Assembly: GCF_008329965.1 (NCBI RefSeq)
Contig: NZ_CP036150.1
Coordinates: 558,001-622,000, forward strand
Reading direction: 5' to 3'
DNA: 64,000 nucleotides
Source of the DNA: Oceanispirochaeta crateris
GTDB taxonomy: Bacteria > Spirochaetota > Spirochaetia > DSM-2461
Of this stretch, positions 19,023-28,256 are shown one piece after another. Positions within the stretch are counted from its first letter, which is position 1; each line of letters starts with the position of its first letter. The notes beneath the pieces were generated by a model, which was given only the letters and a program-made list of their open reading frames with translations, did no database searches and was not told the DNA's origin. The translations under genes and the position numbers were made by a program.

Positions 19023-19051
19023 TTGATCTGTAAATATTGAAGTAATATAAT
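19023..19051 (+). promoter_or_regulatory. Promoter of the glycine cleavage operon
   Basis: TTGATC (19023-19028), a 17-nt spacer and TATAAT (19046-19051) lie 54 nt before gcvT. No glycine riboswitch fold is recognisable in the short leader. Confidence 0.55.
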
Positions 19052-19064
19052 TATGATATCATAA
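19051..19064. promoter_or_regulatory. 14-bp perfect palindrome over the gcv transcript start
   Basis: TTATGATATCATAA begins on the last base of the -10 and covers the expected start of transcription. Position and symmetry suit an operator for a dimeric repressor; the protein is unknown. Confidence 0.45.
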
Positions 19065-19105
19065 ATTGATATGGTAATAATTGTTGAGATTATAAGAGGT
19101 CAGAG

Positions 19106-20206
19106 ATGTTGAAGACTGCTGTCAATTCTTTTCACAGAGAACAAAACGCCCGTATGGTCGAGTATGCCGGATGGGATATGCCTTTGTTTTACGCCATGGG
19201 GGCTACGGAGGAGCACAGACTGGTTCGTCGGAGTGCCGGACTTTTTGATGTCAGTCATATGGGACGCTTTCGAATCAAAGGTTCCGGGAGTGCCTCTTTT
19301 CTGGATTATCTCATTACCAGTGATGTCAGGTCCCTTAAGATCGGACAATCAGGGTACGGCCTCCTCTTAAATCGGGATGGCGGAATCATTGATGATATTT
19401 TTCTTTATCATACGGGGCCGGAGGATTATATCCTTGTGGTCAATGCCTCCAACCTGAACAAAGATCTGGATTGGCTGAATGAACATAAGTCAGCTTACGA
19501 TGTCACAGTGACAGATGAGTCGCCCGAAACTTCTCTTTTTGCCCTTCAGGGGCCCAGGGTTCTTCCTGTTTTGGAAATCCTGACGGGTCAGAATCTCCAG
19601 GATGAATGGGACAGGTTTGGAATCAGAGAGTTCCTCTTTGAGGATATTCCATTTTTGGCAGGTCGAACGGGATATACCGGGGAAGACGGTGTGGAAATAT
19701 TTGTTTCCAATGATAAGGCCCTTGCCCTCTGGAAGAGTCTATTAGAGAAATTCAGTCTCCATTGTGAAATCGCTCCCTGTGGTCTTGCCAGCCGTGACAG
19801 TCTCCGGTTTGAACCGGGTTTTCCCCTCTATGGACATGAAATGAATGAATCCATCCTTCCACCCCAGGCTCTTTTAAAATGGGCCTGTTATTTAGAGAGT
19901 GATTTCATCGGAAAAGAAGCCCTTATGGCTCTCCTTGAAAAGGGATTAGAGACAAAACTGATTACCCTGTCTCTCATAGAAAAAGGCGTACCCAGAGAGG
20001 GATATGAAGTGCTCTCCAAGGAGGGAGAGGTCATTGGACAGGTCGTCAGCGGACTCTATGCTCCCACTGTGGATAAATACTGTGCCAATGCCTTTGTTCC
20101 TGTAGCCTTCGCCAAGGCTGGAACGGAACTGCAGGTTTCTTTGAGAGGACAACCTAAGATGGCTGTCGTAGAAAAGAGACCCCTCTATAAACCAGTTTAT
20201 CGATGA
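19106..20206 (+). CDS. gcvT: Glycine cleavage system T protein (aminomethyltransferase)
   Basis: The 366-aa enzyme transfers the methylene from lipoyl-bound aminomethyl to tetrahydrofolate and releases ammonia. Family marks are WDMPLFY near 29, FDVSHMGRFRIKG near 48, GGIIDDIFLYH near 92, GRTGYTGEDGVEIFV near 190 and the C-terminal CGLASRDSLRFEPGFPLYGHE (about 232). The length is normal. It heads the gcvT-H-PA-PB operon. The lipoamide dehydrogenase (L protein) is not in the window. Confidence 0.96.
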   Translation: MLKTAVNSFHREQNARMVEYAGWDMPLFYAMGATEEHRLVRRSAGLFDVSHMGRFRIKGSGSASFLDYLITSDVRSLKIGQSGYGLLLNRDGGIIDDIFLYHTGPEDYILVVNASNLNKDLDWLNEHKSAYDVTVTDESPETSLFALQGPRVLPVLEILTGQNLQDEWDRFGIREFLFEDIPFLAGRTGYTGEDGVEIFVSNDKALALWKSLLEKFSLHCEIAPCGLASRDSLRFEPGFPLYGHEMNESILPPQALLKWACYLESDFIGKEALMALLEKGLETKLITLSLIEKGVPREGYEVLSKEGEVIGQVVSGLYAPTVDKYCANAFVPVAFAKAGTELQVSLRGQPKMAVVEKRPLYKPVYR

Positions 20207-20281
20207 CATTTGATGAGTGTAGAATTATACTAATAAAAAACTGATCCCTCAGAAGGGAGTTATGACGTGAAGGAGTCAATT

Positions 20282-20656
20282 ATGGAAATCAGGTATGCCA
20301 AAACACATGAATGGGCAGGAAAAGACGGAGATCTCTATGTGTGTGGTCTCAGCGAGTACGCACAGGATAAAGTTGGGGATGTTGTTTTTGTAGAACTCCC
20401 CGAAAGCGGAGCAGAAGTGGAGCAGAATGCCCCTTTTGGAGTGATTGAGTCTGTCAAAGCGGCAAACGATCTTTTTTCTCCCCTAAACGGAGTCGTGGCC
20501 GAAATCAACTCAGCCCTGGAAGATGAACCGGAACTCGTCAATTCTTCTCCTCTCAAGGATGGGTGGATCTGTAAAATAAAATCGGACGACCAGAGTTTTT
20601 CTGCGTTGATGAGCGAAGATGAATACAAGGAATTCCTGAAAGGGCAGGACGAGTAG
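20282..20656 (+). CDS. gcvH: Glycine cleavage system H protein
   Basis: The 124-aa lipoyl carrier shuttles the aminomethyl group between the P, T and L proteins. The lipoylation Lys59 sits in VIESVKAANDLFSP. The start at 20282 is chosen because AAGGAG lies 6 nt upstream; a GTG at 20267 upstream lacks a site. It follows gcvT by 75 nt. Confidence 0.96.
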   Translation: MEIRYAKTHEWAGKDGDLYVCGLSEYAQDKVGDVVFVELPESGAEVEQNAPFGVIESVKAANDLFSPLNGVVAEINSALEDEPELVNSSPLKDGWICKIKSDDQSFSALMSEDEYKEFLKGQDE

Positions 20657-20681
20657 TCCCTTTTACGGGCTTCTTCTGGGA

Positions 20682-20707
20682 CCTGCGCCTCTATTTGGAA
20701 GCGCAGG
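20682..20707 (+). other. Hairpin between gcvH and gcvPA
   Basis: CCTGCGC and GCGCAGG form a perfect 7-bp stem with a 12-nt loop, with no T tract behind it. It is more likely an RNA-processing or stability element within the operon than a terminator. Confidence 0.4.
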
Positions 20708-20734
20708 GTGAATGAAAACAATAGAGGTTGGAAT

Positions 20735-22036
20735 ATGAGTTATAATCCCCACACTGCCGAAGACCGGCAGAAAATGCTGGAAACACTGGGACTTTCTTCT
20801 GTGAAGGAACTCTTTGCAGACATTCCCGAGGCTTACCGCTATCCCGAAGTGAATATCCCTGAGGGGCTCTCTGAGATGGAGGTCAAAAACCGCCTATCCT
20901 CTCTGGCAGGAGCAAATCAGAACAGTGAAGAAGGATTGTGGTTTCTGGGTGGAGGAATCTATAGACATTATATTCCTTCCGTGGTTGACGCCGTTCTTTC
21001 CCGGGGGGAGTTTTTCACAGCCTACACCCCTTATCAGCCGGAGGTCTCTCAGGGGACACTCCAGGCACTCTTTGAGTTCCAGACAATGGTCGCAGAACTC
21101 TATGGTATGGATGTGGTCAATGCGTCTCACTACGATGGAGCGGCCTCCATGGCCGAGGCGGCTTTGATGGCTCTTCGTTGTAAGCCCGGACGGCAGACAA
21201 TATATCTGGATGACAATATTCATCCAGAGTATAAGGAGGTCATGAGGACCTACCTATCGGGCACTAAGGCCCATCTGAAAGAGGGCCTTCCCGGGGAAGA
21301 TGGGGCTTGTTTTATCACAGCCTATCCCGGGTTTACCGGCGAAATAAAAGACCTGAAAGCACTGAGCGGTCTGGCCCATGACGCGGGTGCCTTGTTCATT
21401 GTCCATGCGGACCCACTGGCCTGCAGTCTTCTAGAGTCTCCCGGTGCCTGCGGTGCGGATATCGTGACAGGAGAAGGGCAGCCCCTGGGAATCCCCATGA
21501 GTTATGGCGGACCCACTCTGGGGCTCTTTGCCACAACGAAAAAACTAATCAGAAAAATGCCGGGACGCGTGGTGGGGCAAACCATGGATGCCAGCGGCAG
21601 AGCCGGATGTGTTCTCACATTTTCCGCGAGGGAGCAGCACATCCGCCGTGAGAAAGCCACCAGTAACATCTGTTCCAACCAGGGGCTATTGGCTCTGGCC
21701 GCCGCTGTGTATATGGCCGCCATGGGAAAGCAGGGGATCAAGGAAACAGCCCGGCTTATCTATGACAAAGGGGCTTATGCCGCCTCTGTTCTGGATAAAG
21801 TCCCAGGGTTTCAAGTGAAAACTTCAGGGCCTTTTTTCAGGGAATTTGTCCTCAGTTGTCCCCGGCCTGCCAGAGACATCGCCCATGAGTTAGAGCTCAA
21901 GGGAATTTTCCCCGGACTGGCTCTGGACCGTTTTGAAGGGTTTCCTGAGAGTGATCTTCTTGTTTGTGTGACCGAAATGAATAGTAAAAATGATATTGAC
22001 AGCCTAGCGGCCGCCCTGGGGGAGGTATCCAAATGA
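20735..22036 (+). CDS. gcvPA: Glycine dehydrogenase (decarboxylating) subunit 1
   Basis: The 433-aa N-terminal half of the split P protein works with GcvPB to decarboxylate glycine. Marks include FLGGGIYRHYIP, FFTAYTPYQPEVSQGTLQALFEFQT, NASHYDGAASMAEAALMA and the ICSNQGLLALAAAVYMAAMG segment. The ATG at 20735 has AGAGG 7 nt upstream, so the GTG at 20708 is not used. It overlaps gcvPB by 4 nt (ATGA). Confidence 0.95.
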   Translation: MSYNPHTAEDRQKMLETLGLSSVKELFADIPEAYRYPEVNIPEGLSEMEVKNRLSSLAGANQNSEEGLWFLGGGIYRHYIPSVVDAVLSRGEFFTAYTPYQPEVSQGTLQALFEFQTMVAELYGMDVVNASHYDGAASMAEAALMALRCKPGRQTIYLDDNIHPEYKEVMRTYLSGTKAHLKEGLPGEDGACFITAYPGFTGEIKDLKALSGLAHDAGALFIVHADPLACSLLESPGACGADIVTGEGQPLGIPMSYGGPTLGLFATTKKLIRKMPGRVVGQTMDASGRAGCVLTFSAREQHIRREKATSNICSNQGLLALAAAVYMAAMGKQGIKETARLIYDKGAYAASVLDKVPGFQVKTSGPFFREFVLSCPRPARDIAHELELKGIFPGLALDRFEGFPESDLLVCVTEMNSKNDIDSLAAALGEVSK

Positions 22037-23481
22037 TGCAGAGTAAAGTGAGTTCCTTATGGGAGTTGAGTTCCCCAGGAAGACGGGTCGTTCAAACGCC
22101 CTCTTCTGATGTCCCTAAGGCTGAATTGCCAGCGCAGCTGGCCCGAAAGGAAGATGCCGATCTCCCCGAAGTGAGCGAACTGGATCTGATCCGTCACTAC
22201 ACGAGGCTCTCCACCCTCAATTACAGTATTGATACCCGTTTTTATCCTCTGGGGTCATGCACCATGAAGTACAACCCCCGGATCAATGAACAGACAGCCA
22301 GGATGGCCGGTTTTGCCGCCTCTCATCCCTATACGCCGGTTCAGATGGTACAGGGAAACCTAGAACTTATGTACAGCCTTCAGCAGGGTTTGGGAGAACT
22401 TTCAGGATTTGATTCTGTCAGCCTTCAGCCCGCCGCCGGAGCCCAGGGAGAATTGACTGGAGTCCTGATGATCAAAAAATATCATCAGTCCAGAGGAGAT
22501 ACGGGAAGAACCCACTTCCTCATTCCCGATTCCGCACACGGTACTAATCCCGCCTCTGTGGCCATGGCTGGTTTCACAGCCCTTGAGGTCTCATCGGACA
22601 AGCGGGGTAATATAGATCTGGATCATCTTAAGTCACTCTGTGATTCTTCCATAGCCGGAATTATGATCACAAATCCCAACACCTTGGGACTCTTTGAAGA
22701 GAATATTTTGGAGGTCCTTCAGACCGTTCATGACTGTGGCGGGCTCGTGTATGGAGACGGAGCCAATCTCAATGCCATCATGGGCATCGTCAAACCGGGA
22801 GAACTGGGATTCGATGTCATGCATTTTAATCTTCATAAAACCTTTAGTACTCCCCATGGGGGCGGAGGTCCTGGAGCAGGACCGGTGGGAGCGGGGGGAG
22901 CCCTTCGGGATTTTCTTCCCGGACCCATAGCCACACTATCCAGTAATGGACAGTACGAATTGGTGCAGCCTAAGAAATCCATAGGGAGACTCAAAACCTT
23001 TTATGGAAACTTCGGCGTCCTCGTCAGAGCCTACACCTATCTTCTTTCTCAAGGGGGAAGTGGTCTGCGCGAATCCTCAGAAAATGCAGTACTCAGCGCC
23101 AACTACCTGATGGGACTGGTCAAGGACATCCTTCCTCCCTGGTATGACAGGGCTTGTATGCATGAATTTGTCAGCTCCGGAGAGAACCTGCCCGATGGTA
23201 TTCACACCATGGACCTGGCCAAACGGCTCATCGACTATGGATTTCATCCCCCTACGGTCTACTTTCCTCTGATTGTACCCGAAGCCCTCATGGTTGAACC
23301 TACGGAGACTGAAAGTGTTGAGACTCTGGATGCCTTTGCCGCGGTTCTGAGAGAAATTGTCAAGGAAAGCAAGGTGAACCCTGAGCTGCTCCATGACGCA
23401 CCCCATCAGGAGCTGGTTTCCCGTTTGGATGAGGTTATGGCCGTGCGCAAGCCCATCCTGAAGAATCCTAAGTCTTCATAA
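22033..23481 (+). CDS. gcvPB: Glycine dehydrogenase (decarboxylating) subunit 2
   Basis: The 482-aa PLP-binding subunit of the split glycine decarboxylase has NLHKTFSTPHGGGGPGAGP with the Schiff-base Lys269, the early FYPLGSCTMKYNPR motif (about 70-83) and DSAHGTNPASVAMAGF. The split PA/PB form is usual in many bacteria. It ends the operon, 20 nt from the convergent helicase-partner gene, and no terminator is visible between them. Confidence 0.96.
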   Translation: MMQSKVSSLWELSSPGRRVVQTPSSDVPKAELPAQLARKEDADLPEVSELDLIRHYTRLSTLNYSIDTRFYPLGSCTMKYNPRINEQTARMAGFAASHPYTPVQMVQGNLELMYSLQQGLGELSGFDSVSLQPAAGAQGELTGVLMIKKYHQSRGDTGRTHFLIPDSAHGTNPASVAMAGFTALEVSSDKRGNIDLDHLKSLCDSSIAGIMITNPNTLGLFEENILEVLQTVHDCGGLVYGDGANLNAIMGIVKPGELGFDVMHFNLHKTFSTPHGGGGPGAGPVGAGGALRDFLPGPIATLSSNGQYELVQPKKSIGRLKTFYGNFGVLVRAYTYLLSQGGSGLRESSENAVLSANYLMGLVKDILPPWYDRACMHEFVSSGENLPDGIHTMDLAKRLIDYGFHPPTVYFPLIVPEALMVEPTETESVETLDAFAAVLREIVKESKVNPELLHDAPHQELVSRLDEVMAVRKPILKNPKSS

Positions 23482-23500
23482 CAGGTCTCTTTCTTAAGGG

Positions 23501-25525
23501 TTAGAAGAGGGAAAGGCGTACCTTGGATATCTGGCTGATTTTCCTGACAGGGCACTGAAAAGGCTTGTCGGGAAGTTCAGTACCGATGAGCAGGGCTTCT
23601 GTTTCCTTGTGGTTCTCGAGTTTTATGGGAATCACCCTGTGGGTTACAATATCAAAATCACCCTCTGGAAGGTTTACCTCAAGAAGCCAGGCCCTGTTTC
23701 CCAGAACCGACTGAATCATGCGGAGTTTCCCCTGATAATCCAGGCCCTTAACCTTTCTAATGCCACCCTTGATCATCCCTTTGTCCAATTGATCCTCCAT
23801 GAAAATAACACCCCTGCGGATGCGGTCTTCCATTTCTATCTTGTCTTCAGGTCCTATGTCTTTTAGAGACTTCAGCTTTTGAATCAGTTTCTCTATATGG
23901 GCTGGAGGTGTTTCCAAGAGTTCCGTTTGATCCGGAAGAGGGGTGGAATCTTCTGAGTCATTCTGTTTGAGGTGGACAGCTGCGGACTCTTTCGGCAAGA
24001 ACAGTGCGGGTACTGTTGGACGGTTGACGTGTTTTCCTCTCACATGGGGGACCGTTCTAATTCCCAGCTGTTCCAGAACCTCTTCCCATTCGTTTCTGTT
24101 TTCCCGTCCCATAAGAAAAATACCCGGTGCCAGGGTCTTCAGTATGTAGGGAACCAGAAGGCCGCTCTGTTCCAGAACCTGACTGTGGGTTTCATCCATT
24201 TCAAGAACCAGTCCGTCCCAAAGACGGCAGCTGTTGTACTCTTTTTCCCAGTCTTTCATGGAAAAGTGGACATTCTGTGTCAGTTCCAGGGCGAAACGGT
24301 TCACCAGCTCATCTTCCAAGTCTTCCAGTTTCAAACCGGCTTTGAGGAAGGAGGCGAAGGACTGGTCTGTCATTTTCAATTGGGCAAAGGCGTCATAGCG
24401 TTCCGCCGTCAGAGACAGGGCCAGGGGAAGGCTAAAGGGTGCCTCCGGTGTCAGATTGACATCAAATGTGGCATGGAAAAAAACTGACCCTGCGGGTGAG
24501 GGTGATGGGTCGGCAATCAATCGGGGAATCATGGGATGAAGGTAATAATAGTCATCACGGCACACCAGTATATGGAAAATTTCAAATCGCTTGATCAATG
24601 TATTCACAGGGAGGGGAAGTGGTCCCGTGAAAATGGGATCTCCCAGGATGGTGATCAGGTTGATCAAATCCTCTTTTGTTATGCCCCTGTTTGCCGGGAG
24701 ATAGGAGATGATGGATTCGGTGAGAATCCGCCCCTTGTCGGGACTGCCTCTGTCGGCCGATATGAGTTGACCCCAGAGGGTAAGAAGCTGGTTCCGTCTA
24801 TCCAGGGAGGAGAAGTGTTTCAGATGCTCAATGCGCAGGGACCAGTTGCCTCCCTGGATGGACAGGAGTTTAAGATCCTTCAGTGTGTTGAGAATCAGAT
24901 GGAGTTCTTCTGTTTCGCCTGCGCTGAAAATTTTAACAGGATAGAGTTGAGCCAGTTTCTGGAGGAATTTCTTTTTTAGGGAGCCGTCATTGTTTCCAAT
25001 CTGCTTTTCTCTGTGAATCAGGGATAGAAAACAGATTAAAAAGGAACCATTTAAGATGGGGAGAGTTCCTGTCTCCGGCGGCTGGGAGGGGTGGAGTTCA
25101 TACAGCTGTCCCGGGCCAAGTCTTTTCTGAATCGATTCGGGCAGCAGGGGAGAACAGCAGAGGCTGAGGTTCCCCGCATCCCTTTTCGTAAATACCAGTA
25201 GGCGTTCTTCCAGGCTTGTAATACGGCTTTGTATTTCAAAAGGAGTGAACCGGTTAGAGAAAAATTCCTTGAGGAAGTGTACATCGGGAAGCCTGAACCA
25301 CTGGATGGCCGAGAGGATCAGAATATCCTCCCTGGTGATCATACTGATCTGCCTCTCTTCGTTTTCGGGCCGTCCCAAACGAGTTGCCAGCGCATTGAGC
25401 AGGTCAGTCTTGTTATAGGGGGTTTCTACTCCACCGAGGTAGTTGTTCATGATTTCCATAAACACGCTCTCGGGAAGATCCCGCATCAAAGAATTCCAGA
25501 TATCTTGGTCTAAAGATGTACTCAC
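23501..25525 (-). CDS. Large partner protein of XPB-like helicase (Helicase_C_3-like)
   Basis: The 674-aa cytoplasmic protein has no helicase motifs. Its N-terminal third is helical (MNNYLGGVETPYNKTDLLNALATRLG...). The middle (about 345-450) reads SVFFHATFDVNLTPEAPFSLPLALSL...LELTQNVHFSMKDWEKEY, resembling the helicase-associated domain (Helicase_C_3/XPB N-terminal-like) of proteins paired with bacterial XPB, such as mycobacterial Rv0862c beside Rv0861c. The C-terminal segment has a WYL-like strand set (YQGKLRMIQSVLGNRAWLLEVNLPEG...HRVIPIKLEN). It overlaps the XPB gene by 4 nt, so it is almost certainly made with it. Exact function is unknown. Confidence 0.8.
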   Translation of the reverse strand: MSTSLDQDIWNSLMRDLPESVFMEIMNNYLGGVETPYNKTDLLNALATRLGRPENEERQISMITREDILILSAIQWFRLPDVHFLKEFFSNRFTPFEIQSRITSLEERLLVFTKRDAGNLSLCCSPLLPESIQKRLGPGQLYELHPSQPPETGTLPILNGSFLICFLSLIHREKQIGNNDGSLKKKFLQKLAQLYPVKIFSAGETEELHLILNTLKDLKLLSIQGGNWSLRIEHLKHFSSLDRRNQLLTLWGQLISADRGSPDKGRILTESIISYLPANRGITKEDLINLITILGDPIFTGPLPLPVNTLIKRFEIFHILVCRDDYYYLHPMIPRLIADPSPSPAGSVFFHATFDVNLTPEAPFSLPLALSLTAERYDAFAQLKMTDQSFASFLKAGLKLEDLEDELVNRFALELTQNVHFSMKDWEKEYNSCRLWDGLVLEMDETHSQVLEQSGLLVPYILKTLAPGIFLMGRENRNEWEEVLEQLGIRTVPHVRGKHVNRPTVPALFLPKESAAVHLKQNDSEDSTPLPDQTELLETPPAHIEKLIQKLKSLKDIGPEDKIEMEDRIRRGVIFMEDQLDKGMIKGGIRKVKGLDYQGKLRMIQSVLGNRAWLLEVNLPEGDFDIVTHRVIPIKLENHKETEALLIGTELPDKPFQCPVRKISQISKVRLSLF

Positions 25526-27195
25526 AGATCCTCCATTCCCAGGCTGATTGTATATTTATAACCCTGTTCGGTTAAAAACTGCTGTCTGTTGGCGGCATAT
25601 TGTTCTTCCACAGTATACCGGGTTACCAGGGAGTAAAACCAGGAATCTTTATCCTTGGGTCTTAGAATCCTTCCCAGCCGCTGCGCCTCTTCCTGGCGGG
25701 ACCCGAAGGTTCCCGAAATCTGTATGGCCACTGAGGCATCGGGGAGGTCAATGGCAAAGTTGGCCACCTTTGAAACAACAATGATCCTGGACCTTCCCGT
25801 TCTGAAGTTTTCGTAGATCTCTTCCCGAGCGGCATTGGGGGTCTTGCCTGTTATGAGGGGTGCTCCCAGAATCCGGGCCATCTCCTGGAGCTGTTTCACA
25901 TACTGGCCGATGATCATGATGGCATCGTCGGGATGCTTTTTGATCAGATCCAGCACAAGATGGGATTTGTGGGGGTTTTCCGCAGCAATCCTGAATTTCA
26001 GGCGCTTGTCCGCCACGGCATAGCTTGTTTTGAGGTCATCGGGCAGATCCAGTCGTAGCTCATGGCACCAGGCGGTGGCAATCCAGCCTCCCGCTTCCAG
26101 TTCCTTCCAGGGAACGTCATAGCGTTTGGGGCCCACAAGAGAAAAAACATCCTCTTCCGCTCCGTCCTCCCTGACCAGGGTCGCCGTCAGCCCCAGCCGG
26201 CGCACCGCCTGAATTTCGGCGGTGACCCTGAAAACAGGGGCCGGTAAAAGATGCACTTCATCGTAGATGATGAGACCCCAATTTCCCTTGCGAAAGAGGG
26301 AGAAGTGAGTGTACTCGCTCTCCTTGTCCTTCCGCCAAATGAGGATCTGGTACGTTCCAATGGTTACGGGTTTTATTTCTTTTTTTTCACCCGTGTACTC
26401 ACCGATGTCCTCTTCTCTTAAGTCGGTTTTATCTAAAAGTTCGCGTTTCCACTGGTGAACCGCCGCCACATTGGTGGTGAGGATGAGAGTCTTAGCCTGA
26501 ATTTTGCTCATGGCGCACATACCTATGACTGTCTTTCCTCCGCCGCAGGGGACAACAACCGTGCCAAACCCCGTTCCAGGTTTGTTGTTGCCGATAAAAG
26601 CCTTGATGGCATCTTCCTGGTAATCCCTGATATGAAGGGGCTTGCCGCTGATCATGGTCTCCCGCATATTGATAGGACAGGGGTCTCCCGATTTGAGGGG
26701 TGCCAGATCCTCCACTGGAAATCCGGCTCTGATGAGGTGCAGCTTGACTGTTCCCCTGTCCATGAGTTTCATGAAAAACCCGCCTTCACCGGGAGTGAGG
26801 AATTTCTTGAGACTCTTCAGATGGGCTATTTCTGTGAGGATGGCCAAGTCTGTGGATTTCAGAAATAGTACGCCCTCATCCTCGGTGGCTTCCACCTTGA
26901 TCAATCCGTAGCGGGACAGGGTGGACCGGACAAAATAAATGACATTTTCCGGGACGGGGAACCGTGATAGTCTGTTCAGACTCTCGATGATCTCATCTTC
27001 TTCAATCCCCGCTGAGGCGGCATTCCAAAGAGAGAGGGGAGTCATTCTATAGGTATGTATATGCTCGGGAGACTTAATCAGCTCGGCAAAAGGGGATATC
27101 TCGGCTCTGGCTTTTTCAAATCCAGGGTTGTGGACATCCAATAAAAGAGAGTGGTCTCCCTGAACAATCAGGGCTAATTGGGAAGTATCAATCAT
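25522..27195 (-). CDS. XPB/RAD25-like DNA helicase
   Basis: The 557-aa SF2 ATPase resembles archaeal and eukaryotic XPB. An N-terminal helicase-associated region (about 1-170) is followed by DYQEDAIKAF, Walker A PCGGGKT (Lys221), the DEVH box (312-315), the GLTATL motif, the XPB RED motif in VREDGAEED, and motif VI QEEAQRLGRILRPK. It should unwind or translocate on DNA in repair or recombination. It heads a two-gene operon. There is no ribosome site before ATG; a good promoter ends 8 nt upstream. Confidence 0.94.
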   Translation of the reverse strand: MIDTSQLALIVQGDHSLLLDVHNPGFEKARAEISPFAELIKSPEHIHTYRMTPLSLWNAASAGIEEDEIIESLNRLSRFPVPENVIYFVRSTLSRYGLIKVEATEDEGVLFLKSTDLAILTEIAHLKSLKKFLTPGEGGFFMKLMDRGTVKLHLIRAGFPVEDLAPLKSGDPCPINMRETMISGKPLHIRDYQEDAIKAFIGNNKPGTGFGTVVVPCGGGKTVIGMCAMSKIQAKTLILTTNVAAVHQWKRELLDKTDLREEDIGEYTGEKKEIKPVTIGTYQILIWRKDKESEYTHFSLFRKGNWGLIIYDEVHLLPAPVFRVTAEIQAVRRLGLTATLVREDGAEEDVFSLVGPKRYDVPWKELEAGGWIATAWCHELRLDLPDDLKTSYAVADKRLKFRIAAENPHKSHLVLDLIKKHPDDAIMIIGQYVKQLQEMARILGAPLITGKTPNAAREEIYENFRTGRSRIIVVSKVANFAIDLPDASVAIQISGTFGSRQEEAQRLGRILRPKDKDSWFYSLVTRYTVEEQYAANRQQFLTEQGYKYTISLGMEDL

Positions 27196-27203
27196 AACCA
27201 GTC

Positions 27204-27232
27204 ATTTTACCCTTTTAAGAGGAGGATATCAA
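27204..27232 (-). promoter_or_regulatory. Promoter of the XPB operon, leaderless type
   Basis: Minus-strand TTGATA (27232-27227), a 17-nt spacer and TAAAAT (27209-27204) end 8 nt before the ATG at 27195. Confidence 0.6.
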
Positions 27233-27251
27233 CAGGACCCCATTCGGGGTT

Positions 27252-28256
27252 TTAGACCTCTGTAGAGATCAGGGGATAAAAACAGGCCACCTTATGCCCC
27301 GCGGTTCTCTCCACCTGTTCGGGTATGGATAAACAGGCCTCCTGTCTTTGAGGACAACGGTGATAAAAAGGACATTCCTCCAGAGGCTGGGTGGAGTCAA
27401 AGGGTTCAAAGGCCTTGAGCTCAGATGAGGGAGTCATCCTGCTGGGAATGCTGTCATAGAGGAGTCTTGTGTAGGGATGCATTCTGGATTCCGCCAGTTC
27501 TCTGGCACTTCCTTCCTCTACGATTTTCCCCCTGTACATGACGCCTATGCGGTCACAGAAATAGGTGGTCACCGTCAAATCGTGGGCGATGAACAGCATG
27601 GTCAGATTGAACTGATCCTTCAGTTTCAGGAGGAGATTGAGAATTTGGCTTTGGATAGACACATCCAGAGCCGAAACAACTTCATCGCAGATCAGAAGTT
27701 CGGGCCTCATGATCAGAGCCCGGGCAATGGATATCCTCTGTCGCTGTCCTCCCGAAAAATCGGCGGGTCGCCGCTCCAGATCTTCCGGGGACAATCCGAC
27801 AGTCTTCATCATCTGTGCCGCTTCTTCCCTGGCCGCCGTATCGCCCGGCCAGTGGGGGCTCTGCCTGTATCCCGCGGTGAGGATGCTGTAGATTGTCATT
27901 CGTGGATTCAGGGAGCGGGCCGGGTCCTGGAAGATATATTTAACTCTGCTGCGGTACTGGAAGAGTTCTGTTTTGCTCAGATGGTCCAGATTGAAGGAGC
28001 CTCCCTCTTTTTCATGGAACACAATCTCTCCCGTATCGGCCTTGTACATCTTTACGGCCAGACGGGCCAGGGTGGTCTTTCCGCATCCGGATTCGCCCAC
28101 CAGGCCGTAGGTTTCCCCTCTTTTCAAGTGGAGAGAGACACCGTTGACGGCGTAGACAAAGCGCCCGTACCGGGCAAAAAGGCCCGCTTCCAGAGAAAAT
28201 TTAATACTCAGGTCCCGGAGTTCGAGGTGTACTGATGGGTCTGCAGCGGGGTTCAT
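27252..28256 (-). CDS. Oligopeptide-type ABC transporter ATPase (OppF-like)
   Basis: The 334-aa ATPase has Walker A GESGCGKTT (about 55), the signature SGGQRQRISIARAL (about 168), Walker B LLICDEVVSALD and the C-terminal oligopeptide extension with Cys cluster CPFYHRCPQRQEAC, as in OppF/DppF. It powers import by the permeases encoded upstream. It is the last gene of a five-gene operon, each gene overlapping the next by 4 nt, and ends 57 nt before the XPB start. Confidence 0.93.
   Translation of the reverse strand: MNPAADPSVHLELRDLSIKFSLEAGLFARYGRFVYAVNGVSLHLKRGETYGLVGESGCGKTTLARLAVKMYKADTGEIVFHEKEGGSFNLDHLSKTELFQYRSRVKYIFQDPARSLNPRMTIYSILTAGYRQSPHWPGDTAAREEAAQMMKTVGLSPEDLERRPADFSGGQRQRISIARALIMRPELLICDEVVSALDVSIQSQILNLLLKLKDQFNLTMLFIAHDLTVTTYFCDRIGVMYRGKIVEEGSARELAESRMHPYTRLLYDSIPSRMTPSSELKAFEPFDSTQPLEECPFYHRCPQRQEACLSIPEQVERTAGHKVACFYPLISTEV

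Noticed and set aside
18896-19105. Glycine riboswitch before gcvT
   Set aside because: The region is short and AT-rich with no tandem aptamer-like conserved GGAGA/GC-rich helices.
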